This document shows, in pieces, positions 57,676 to 64,000 of a stretch of DNA of 64,000 nt (the first letter of the stretch is position 1; the number at the start of each line of letters is the position of its first letter). The notes below the pieces were generated by a model. That model was not told where the DNA came from, searched no databases, and was given only the letters and a program-made list of their open reading frames with translations. Where the stretch lies: assembly GCF_902364945.1 (NCBI RefSeq), contig NZ_CABJFS010000006.1:62001-126000 (forward strand), given 5' to 3'. A program made the position numbers and the translations under genes. This DNA is from Collinsella aerofaciens. Lineage in GTDB: Bacteria > Actinomycetota > Coriobacteriia > Coriobacteriales > Coriobacteriaceae.

Positions 57676-60044
57676 TAGCGCTCGCCTCCTTCCATGACGG
57701 CTGCAATTTCTTCTTGGGTAAGCCCCAGCTCCTCGGCGGAAAGCTGCGACTGTGCAATCTCCAGGTACGCCGGGCAGCCGTGCAGCAGCTCCTCGTGCGT
57801 GCCGGTGCCCACTACGTGACCGTCGTCGAGCACGATGATCTGGTCGGCGTGCATGATGGTCGCGATGCGCTGGGCCACGACCACGAGTGCGGCGTCGGTG
57901 ACGTTTTTGGCCAGCTCCTCGCGCAGGCGCGCGTCGGTCTTGTAGTCGAGGGCGCTAAACGAGTCATCGAACACCACGACCTCGGGCTTTTTGGCCAACG
58001 CGCGGGCAATGGCCAGGCGTTGGCGCTGACCACCCGAAATATTGGAGCCGCCCTGGCTGATGGGGGAGTCGTAGCCGCCCTCGCGCTCGGCGATAAAGTC
58101 CTCGGCCTGGGCGATGCGTGCCGCCTGGCGCATATCATCATCGCTCACCATGTCGCCGGCAAACTTGAGGTTGCTCTCGACGGTGCCCGAGAACAGGCGA
58201 CCCTGCTGCGGGATGTAACCAATGCGGTGGCGCAGCTCGGAAAGGGTCATGTCGCGCACGTCGATGCCGTCGAGCGAAATGCTGCCGCCCGTGACGTCGT
58301 ACAGGCGCGGAATCAGCTGCACGAGCGTGGACTTGCCCGAACCCGTTGAGCCAATGATGCCGAGCATCTGGCCGGCATGTGTGGTGAAGTTCACGCCGCT
58401 GATGACATCGGCGCGGGCATCGGGGTACTGGAAGCTCACGTCGCGGAAGGTGAGCTCACCGCGCGGCGCGCTGGCTGCGGGCAGTTTGGGCGAGGCAGGG
58501 TCGTTGATGCTCGTGGGGCAGGTGATGACCTCTTCCACGCGCTCTGCTGCGACCTCGGCGCGGGGCAGGATAACCGAAACCATGGTGAGGATCATAAACG
58601 CCATGACGATCTGCATGGTGTAGGAGATGAACGCCATCATGTTGCCGACCTGCATCACGCCGTCGGACACGCCCTGCGCGCCAAACCAGACGATAAGCAC
58701 GGTGATGCAGTTCATGACGAGCATCATGAGCGGCATCATAAAGCTCATGGCGCGGTTGGTGTAGAGCTGCGTGGTCATCAGGTCGAGGGACGCCTGGTCA
58801 AAGCGCTCGAGCTCATGCTCCTCGCGGTTAAACGAGCGGATGGGCATAAGGCCGTCGAGCAGCTCGCGGGCGGTAAGGTTCACGCGGTCCACAAAGCTCT
58901 GCATCTTTTTGAACTTGGGCATGGTGAGGCCCATAAGCACGCCGACGACGGCCGAGACCGCGATGATGGCCACGGCGATGGTCCACTCCAGGCCGGTGTG
59001 GTTGGCCAGGACGCGCATGACGGCGACGATGCCCATGACGGGCGCCATGAGGCACATGCGGATAAACAGGGTTGCGGCCATCTGAATCTGCTGAATGTCG
59101 TTGGTGCAGCGAGTGATGAGCGAGGCCTGGCTAAACTTGCCCACCTCGGCCGGCGAGAAGTGCATGACCTTGTTGAAGGTCTCGCGGCGCAGGTCGCGTG
59201 CGATGGAACAGGCGGTGCGCGAGGCCACGGCGCCGGTTAGGATGGTGGCGACCAGTGAGATCAGGCACAGACCAAACATCGTGGTCGCCATGCGGCCCAG
59301 GTAGGCGTTCTGCACGTCGGCGGGGTCGATACCCTGCGCCTTGTACTCGTCTTGCACATAGCTCACGGCGCGTTGGGTCACGATGGAGCCCGACATGGAG
59401 CCCATTTTGTCCGCCATTTGGTTGGCGCCCTCGACGAGCTTGCTTTGGTCTACCAGACCGCCCTCGACAACTAGGCGCAGACTCTTCATGGTGATCTTGC
59501 CGCCGTCGGCATCAATCTGCTTTTGCATGTTTTGCGCCGCTGTGGCCTTCTGCTGCATCTCGGCGAGCTGCTCGGGCGTCATTGCCGCCATCTGCTCGGG
59601 GGTGGGCATGGCCTGGGCGCCGCCGCCATTGCTTGCCTCGGTGGATGCGCCGGTCATGTCGCCCATGGAGCTGGCGTCGATGCCCTGGTTGAGAGAAAGG
59701 ACGACGGTCTCGGGCAGGCTCATAATGTCGGCAATCTTGCCGCCATCGGCACGCTCTTCCTCGGTGCCCTTGTACGTTCGAATGCCTTTTTTGTCAGCCT
59801 TGCTAAACACGGCCTCCACAGCTTTGGCGTCCTTGGTGCTCATAAAGAGCTCAAGGTCATCGAGTGATTCGGCACGAATGGTGTCGGGCACGGGCGAGGC
59901 GATGCCGCCTTGCTGTACGCCCACGTCGACGATGTCGCTCATGTAGGTAGGCAGTGCCAGATCGGCGTTGCAGCTGATTACGATAAGTACGATGGCTGTG
60001 AACAGTGCCAGGACATGCTTTTTAAAGAGCTTGAGAATCCTCAC
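57675..60044 (-). CDS. ABC exporter half-transporter 1 with large extracytoplasmic insert
   Basis: 789 residues, about 190 longer than its partner. The extra part (about residues 45-245) lies between membrane helices 1 and 2, includes a low-complexity Gln/Ala/Met segment (EQMAAMTPEQLAEMQQKA) and should face outside. The ATPase domain has Walker A GSTGSGKST near 585, signature NISGGQRQRLAIARAL near 690, Walker B VVVFDDSFSALD near 712, where the catalytic Glu is Asp-Ser, typical of a degenerate site in heterodimers. It starts inside the MarR stop (ATGA overlap), so it is controlled with it. Confidence 0.92.
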   Translation of the reverse strand: MRILKLFKKHVLALFTAIVLIVISCNADLALPTYMSDIVDVGVQQGGIASPVPDTIRAESLDDLELFMSTKDAKAVEAVFSKADKKGIRTYKGTEEERADGGKIADIMSLPETVVLSLNQGIDASSMGDMTGASTEASNGGGAQAMPTPEQMAAMTPEQLAEMQQKATAAQNMQKQIDADGGKITMKSLRLVVEGGLVDQSKLVEGANQMADKMGSMSGSIVTQRAVSYVQDEYKAQGIDPADVQNAYLGRMATTMFGLCLISLVATILTGAVASRTACSIARDLRRETFNKVMHFSPAEVGKFSQASLITRCTNDIQQIQMAATLFIRMCLMAPVMGIVAVMRVLANHTGLEWTIAVAIIAVSAVVGVLMGLTMPKFKKMQSFVDRVNLTARELLDGLMPIRSFNREEHELERFDQASLDLMTTQLYTNRAMSFMMPLMMLVMNCITVLIVWFGAQGVSDGVMQVGNMMAFISYTMQIVMAFMILTMVSVILPRAEVAAERVEEVITCPTSINDPASPKLPAASAPRGELTFRDVSFQYPDARADVISGVNFTTHAGQMLGIIGSTGSGKSTLVQLIPRLYDVTGGSISLDGIDVRDMTLSELRHRIGYIPQQGRLFSGTVESNLKFAGDMVSDDDMRQAARIAQAEDFIAEREGGYDSPISQGGSNISGGQRQRLAIARALAKKPEVVVFDDSFSALDYKTDARLREELAKNVTDAALVVVAQRIATIMHADQIIVLDDGHVVGTGTHEELLHGCPAYLEIAQSQLSAEELGLTQEEIAAVMEGGER

Positions 60045-60490
60045 TCGGCATCTCTCCTTTCTTGATTGCGGTCGATAATTTCGTTGGCACGCCTTAGAAG
60101 ACGCACCATCTCTTGGGTATCTGTTTCGCCGAGCTGCTCGAGGAAGGCCGCGGTGCGCTCCTCGAATTCCCGACGTTTGATTTCGAGATTCTGGAATCCC
60201 TTATCGGTCATCGTGACGTGTACACGACGACGGTCGGTCTTTGAGTGCTCGCGCTCGACCCAGCCCTTGGCTTCGAGAGTGCGTAAGATATTGGCGATGC
60301 GGGCACTCGAGACCCAGGCGCAATTTGCGAGTTCGCTCGGCGTGAGCGAACCGCCAGCGAGCATGAGGGCGCGCATGACAGCCATCTCGCCGCCGAGAGC
60401 TTTGTCCGCAGAGCGTGAAATGCGATGATGCATGCTGCCAAACTCAGTTAAGAGCTGACGCCCAAGCTCATGGAAATCGGTATCTTCCAC
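60041..60490 (-). CDS. MarR-family transcriptional regulator
   Basis: 149 residues with GTG start 60490. Winged HTH: LTPSELANCAWVSSARIANILRTLEAKGWVEREHSKTDRRRVHVTMTDKG, the MarR hallmark with the DRR wing. It is first in an operon with two ABC half-transporters and most likely represses it, released by a drug-like ligand. An inverted repeat overlaps its start codon, consistent with autorepression. Confidence 0.92.
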   Translation of the reverse strand: MEDTDFHELGRQLLTEFGSMHHRISRSADKALGGEMAVMRALMLAGGSLTPSELANCAWVSSARIANILRTLEAKGWVEREHSKTDRRRVHVTMTDKGFQNLEIKRREFEERTAAFLEQLGETDTQEMVRLLRRANEIIDRNQERRDAE

Positions 60491-60530
60491 CGAAAACCCC
60501 TAACACTAGAAACTATTTTCGGTGAAAGAT
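60482..60530. promoter_or_regulatory. Candidate MarR operator
   Basis: ATCTTCCACCGAAAA (60482-60496) and TTTTCGGTGAAAGAT (60516-60530) are inverted repeats with one mismatch, overlapping the GTG start and the upstream promoter zone. Confidence 0.55.
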
Positions 60531-60740
60531 GATACCCGCATATTCGGGCCTCATTCAGTGGGCAATATAAAGAGCGCATAAAGAGTTAAAAAATTCAATT
60601 GCTGAAGCGTTTCAAAGAACTATTATGCCCGCGGTTAGGCGAGGGGTTGTCACCACCATGACGACTGGGACTCATTTATCGCCACGTGCGATGCTCCAAC
60701 TTCCCGCAAGGAGACACCTTATATAAAGGGGGATGGAGTC

Positions 60741-61490
60741 ATGGCATTTGACTTCACGGGCAAGACCGCGATTGTCACGGGTGGCACTCAGGGCATTGGC
60801 CTCGAGATCGCCAAGGGCATCGTCGCGGGCGGCGGACACGTCGCGCTCATCGCAAGGAACGCTGCCAAGGGCGAGGCCGCTGTGGCCGAGCTTGGCGAGG
60901 GCAACAAGTTCTATCAGCTCGATGTTGCCGATGCGCCTAAGGCGCGTGAGACCGTCGAGCAGATTTTTACGGACCTGCCGCAAACCAACATCCTGATCAA
61001 CTGCGCTGGCGTCATCAGCACCAAGAAGTTCGACGAGATCGATGACACCGAGTGGCGTCGCACCATCGACATCAACCTCAACGGCACCTTTACCATGATG
61101 AACGCCGTGTACCCGCACTTTAAGGCGGCCCATGCCGGCACTATCGTCAACGTGAGCTCTGTTGCTGGCAAGATCGGCGGCGGCCTGCTCGGCACCGCTG
61201 CCTACGCCAGCTCCAAAGCCGGTGTTAACGGTCTAACCAAGGCAGTCGCCAAGGAAGGCGGCAAGTTTGGCGTCCGCTGCAACGCCGTGTGCCCGTCGCT
61301 CACCCTTACCGATATGACCTCGATTCTCTCTGACGAGAACTCTCAGCGCATCATCAACGGTATTCCTCTGGGCCGCGCCGCCCAGGCCAGCGAGCCTGCG
61401 CAGATGGTGCTCTTCTTCGCTTCCGACCTCGCTAGCTTCGTGAACGGCGAGATCGGTGACTGCGACGGTGGCATCGTTCTGGACGGGTAA
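60741..61490 (+). CDS. SDR-family oxidoreductase
   Basis: 249 residues, classic short-chain dehydrogenase. Cofactor motif TGGTQGIG near residue 13, NCAG near 87, catalytic Ser in VSSVAGK near 138, and Tyr-Lys in AAYASSKAGVNG near 154. Position 108 bases before a KdgT-type permease suggests a sugar-acid dehydrogenase role (for example on 2-keto-3-deoxygluconate), but FabG-like activity is possible. A GGGGGATGGAG ribosome site precedes ATG 60741. The gap 60531-60740 shows no gene. Confidence 0.85.
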   Translation: MAFDFTGKTAIVTGGTQGIGLEIAKGIVAGGGHVALIARNAAKGEAAVAELGEGNKFYQLDVADAPKARETVEQIFTDLPQTNILINCAGVISTKKFDEIDDTEWRRTIDINLNGTFTMMNAVYPHFKAAHAGTIVNVSSVAGKIGGGLLGTAAYASSKAGVNGLTKAVAKEGGKFGVRCNAVCPSLTLTDMTSILSDENSQRIINGIPLGRAAQASEPAQMVLFFASDLASFVNGEIGDCDGGIVLDG

Positions 61491-61598
61491 TACCCCGCGA
61501 CGTTAATTCGGCGACGGCTCCTGCGACTCGGGACCGTCGCCTTCTTTCTGACAAAGGCGCGTGCGGCTACGATTCGCATGCATCCAAAGGAGATATAT

Positions 61599-62615
61599 AT
61601 GAGTGAATCGACTGCGGTGGAGGCGCCGGCGGCAAAGGAGCCGTTCTTTAAGATGTCCTCCATCCCGGGTGCCAATATTTTGGTGCCGCTTTTGCTGGGC
61701 TGCCTGCTCAACACGCTATTCCCCGACCTATTCAAAACGCTCGGTAGCTTTACGCTTGGCATGACCCAGCAGGGCGCAGGCCCGCTCGTGGGCGCTTTTT
61801 TGCTTATCGTCGGTACGACGATTTCGTTTAAGAGTGCTCCTGCCGCCGCTGCCCGCGGCGCCATCATCATCGCCGTCAAGCAGATTGTGGTCGTTGCCGT
61901 GTCGCTGCTCATCCTTTATGTGTTCAACGACAACCTGTTTGGCATCTCTGCCATGGTGATGCTGGCGGCTTGCACCGGCGCCAACAACGCTATGTACGCT
62001 GGACTGATGGGCACCATGGGCAATGAAGCCGAGCGTGGCGCCGTCGCCATCACCACGCTGGTTGTCGGCCCTCCGGTAACGATGATCGTGCTCGGCGCCG
62101 CCGGCCAGGCCCCGATCGGCTGGTCGCTGGTGGGTGCCATCCTGCCAATCGTCGTCGGCATTATTCTGGGTAACCTGTTTCCGAGCTTTAAGAAGATGAT
62201 GGCACCGGCACTTTCCGCCGTCATCGTGCTCGTCTTCTTTGCCATGGGCTCGACCATGACCTTTGGCCAGCTCATTAATGGCGGTCTCCCCGGTATTCTG
62301 CTCGGCGTGATCTGCTCGGTGGTCTTTGCAATTCCCGTTATCGCGGTCGATAAGCTCACAGGCGGTACGGGTGTCGCAGGTGCGGCCATTTCGAGCTGCG
62401 CCGGAGCCAATGTGGCCACGCCTGCTGCCATGGCAAGCGTCAACGAGGCCTTGTACGGCGGTGTGGTGCTCGCGACGGCCACGGCACAGATTGCTGCCTG
62501 TGCAATCGTGACTGCTATTTTGACCCCGCTGGTCACCAGCTGGTGCTACAAGCATTTTGAGGGCCAGCAGAGCAACAGCAAGGCAACGACCGACAAGGCC
62601 GCCTCAGCCGCCTAA
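61599..62615 (+). CDS. 2-keto-3-deoxygluconate permease family transporter (KdgT)
   Basis: 338 residues, about ten membrane helices. It matches the KdgT family: ANILVPLLLGCLLNTLFP, LLIVGTTISFKSAPAAAARG, MLAACTGANNAMYAGLMG and AGAAISSCAGANVATPAAMA. It would import 2-keto-3-deoxygluconate or a related sugar acid with protons. Start 61599 has AAGGAGATATAT upstream. The hydrophilic C-terminus is Ser/Lys/Ala-rich. It likely forms an operon with the SDR gene and ends at the hairpin 62655. Confidence 0.88.
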   Translation: MSESTAVEAPAAKEPFFKMSSIPGANILVPLLLGCLLNTLFPDLFKTLGSFTLGMTQQGAGPLVGAFLLIVGTTISFKSAPAAAARGAIIIAVKQIVVVAVSLLILYVFNDNLFGISAMVMLAACTGANNAMYAGLMGTMGNEAERGAVAITTLVVGPPVTMIVLGAAGQAPIGWSLVGAILPIVVGIILGNLFPSFKKMMAPALSAVIVLVFFAMGSTMTFGQLINGGLPGILLGVICSVVFAIPVIAVDKLTGGTGVAGAAISSCAGANVATPAAMASVNEALYGGVVLATATAQIAACAIVTAILTPLVTSWCYKHFEGQQSNSKATTDKAASAA

Positions 62616-62654
62616 TGCCAAGCGGCAATCAAAGCTAAAAACTAGTCACGCCAC

Positions 62655-62695
62655 AGGGCGGCCACGGGGGATCCCGTGGCCGCCCTGCAGTTTCT
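62655..62695 (+). terminator. kdgT terminator
   Basis: AGGGCGGCCACGGG-GGAT-CCCGTGGCCGCCCT, then GCAGTTTCTGT. Confidence 0.75.
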
Positions 62696-62785
62696 GTAGG
62701 GTCTCTGGAACACTTTACCCTGCTAAAGCTGGCATAACAGCTAGAGTGAACGTCGTACAAAGGCAAGGAAAAATACCAAACAAAT

Positions 62786-62880
62786 CGGTGAACGGTAGTT
62801 GTTAGCGCTCGCATTTCCTGCGGGTTTGTAAAAAACGCCTTTATGATATAAAAAAAGAAACATATAACAGCCCAGATGGA
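62786..62880 (+). promoter_or_regulatory. pflB upstream region with CGGTGAACGGT motif
   Basis: CGGTGAACGGT at 62786-62796, TTCCTGCGGGTTTGTAA at 62815-62831 (related to the TAAACCYGCAGG motif), and an AT-rich stretch TATGATATAAAAAAAG at 62842-62857 that could hold the -10. The leader to pflB is about 200 bases long with no gene. Confidence 0.4.
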
Positions 62881-63081
62881 GAGGGTCGCTATGTTATCCT
62901 TCTCAAACGGGTGAAATCTTGGGTTTTGGGTTGTAGTTCCAAGGTGGACAAACGTTTTCCCTGCACCAACGTGTGGTGAAGAACGGAAGAAGCCGGTAGT
63001 GCAAGCCGAACATTCAAGAATTCAATAAGCAGCGGTGTGAGAGAGCGCCGCATTACACGTAACTAGGAGCGTGGTTACACA

Positions 63082-64000
63082 ATGCAGGAGGCATGGGAAG
63101 GCTTCAAGGAAGGCATCTGGACGGGAGAAGTTGACGTCCGAGACTTCATCCAGAAGAACTACACCCCCTACGAGGGCGACGAGTCGTTCCTCGCCGGCCC
63201 AACCGAGCGTACCAAGGAGCTGTGGGGCGAGGTTCTCGACCTGCTGCTTAAGGAGCGCGAGCAGGGCGGTGTCCTCGATATGGACACCAAGACCGTTACG
63301 GGTATCGTGAGCCACCCCGCTGGCTACATCGATAACGCCCATCGCGACAAGGAGACCATCGTCGGCCTCCAGACCGACAAGCCGCTCAAGCGCGCGCTGC
63401 ACGTCAACGGCGGTATCCGCATCGCTTGCCAGGCTGCCAGCCAGCACGGCTACAAGATCGACGAGAACGTTGTCGAGCGCTACACCTTCGAGCGCAAGAC
63501 CCACAACGCCGGCGTCTTCGATGTCTACACCCCCGAGATGCGCGCCTGCCGTTCGGCCCACATCATCACCGGTCTGCCCGATGGCTATGGCCGCGGCCGC
63601 ATCATCGGCGACTACCGTCGTGTCGCCCTGTACGGTGTCGACTACCTGATCAAGGACAAGGAGGCCCAGAAGGCTTCCACCCCGACGGTCATGACCGCCG
63701 ACAACATCCGCGATCGTGAGGAGCTGCAGGAGCAGATCCGCGCCCTCGGTGAGCTCAAGATGATGGCCGAGACCTATGGTTTCGACATTTCCAACCCTGC
63801 TACCAACACGCAGGAGGCCATCCAGTGGATGTACTTCGCCTACCTGGCTTCCGTCAAGGAGCAGAACGGCGCCGCTATGTCCATCGGCCGTACCTCTACG
63901 TTCATCGACATCTACGCTGAGCGCGACCTTGCCAACGGTACCTTCACCGAGGAGCAGATCCAGGAGTTCGTGGATCACTTCATCATGAAGCTCCGCATGG
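63082..64000 (+). CDS. pflB: Formate C-acetyltransferase (pyruvate formate-lyase), 5' part
   Basis: The first 306 residues are visible; the gene runs off the right edge, so the active-site Cys-Cys pair and the glycyl-radical loop are not seen. The N-terminus MQEAWEGFKEGIWTGEVDVRDFIQKNYTPYEGDESFL, DMDTKTVTGIVSHPAGYID, RYTFERKTHNAGVFDVYT and HIITGLPDGYGRGRIIGDYRR are characteristic of PflB. It splits pyruvate into acetyl-CoA and formate anaerobically. AGGAG lies 12 bases before ATG 63082. Confidence 0.95.
   Translation, partial: MQEAWEGFKEGIWTGEVDVRDFIQKNYTPYEGDESFLAGPTERTKELWGEVLDLLLKEREQGGVLDMDTKTVTGIVSHPAGYIDNAHRDKETIVGLQTDKPLKRALHVNGGIRIACQAASQHGYKIDENVVERYTFERKTHNAGVFDVYTPEMRACRSAHIITGLPDGYGRGRIIGDYRRVALYGVDYLIKDKEAQKASTPTVMTADNIRDREELQEQIRALGELKMMAETYGFDISNPATNTQEAIQWMYFAYLASVKEQNGAAMSIGRTSTFIDIYAERDLANGTFTEEQIQEFVDHFIMKLRM

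Noticed and set aside
1..64000. Prophage or integrative element
   Set aside because: No integrase, capsid, terminase or conjugation genes are present; only one IS was found.

Overview
The window reads as chromosomal DNA of a gut Coriobacteriia actinobacterium, most likely a Collinsella. This is inferred from the GC-rich gene set, a tagatose-6-phosphate lactose pathway with Lactobacillales-like proteins in a high-GC background, a putrescine carbamoyltransferase/agmatine deiminase cluster, membrane-anchored LuxR regulators and a pyruvate formate-lyase. Genus assignment was not tested by any search.

Layout. 1-2.6 kb: tail of a NagA-like amidohydrolase, a NanQ/YhcH protein, a small secreted protein plus partner, tRNA-Thr(CGT), and an orphan mannose-type PTS IIB that lacks its active-site histidine. 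3-20.3 kb: lactose/galactose utilisation. It holds galM, a DeoR-type regulator (LacR candidate), two parallel units each made of a LacI-family regulator divergent from lacE-lacG, one lacF (IIA), then lacA, lacB, lacX and lacC. 20.4-22 kb: an IS110/IS1111-type insertion sequence sitting inside a repeated 3' element. 22.1-26.4 kb: the Leloir genes galK-galT and a divergent LacI-type regulator with paired operators. 26.5-33.1 kb: flavodiiron protein, a DeoR regulator divergent from a class II (tagatose/fructose) bisphosphate aldolase, a HAD phosphatase, an AraC regulator and a NUDIX-Vsr fusion. 33.2-36.3 kb: a BceAB-type ABC transporter. 36.6-51.4 kb: agmatine/putrescine region with ptcA, two antiporter-like permeases, two agmatine deiminases, three LuxR-type regulators, an amidohydrolase and a MATE exporter. 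51.5-64 kb: an AlbA_2 regulator, GNAT acetyltransferase, DAHP synthase, a MarR-controlled heterodimeric ABC exporter, an SDR plus KdgT pair, and the start of pflB.

How the genes work together. Lactose would enter by one of two LacE IICB transporters sharing the single LacF. LacG would release glucose and galactose-6-P. LacAB, LacC and an aldolase 8.6 kb away would carry this to triose phosphates. Free galactose would go through GalM, GalK and GalT. The agmatine genes would deiminate agmatine to carbamoylputrescine, split it with PtcA and exchange putrescine for agmatine; no carbamate kinase is present in the window.

The intergenic DNA is unusually rich in recurring palindromic elements. At least six families appear, several with a conserved core but unrelated, still self-complementary arms. 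A short motif close to CCGTGAACGGT lies upstream of most catabolic operons. These elements, the NUDIX-Vsr fusion and the membrane LuxR regulators are the parts most likely to hold undescribed biology. All copy counts come from reading by eye and may be incomplete.
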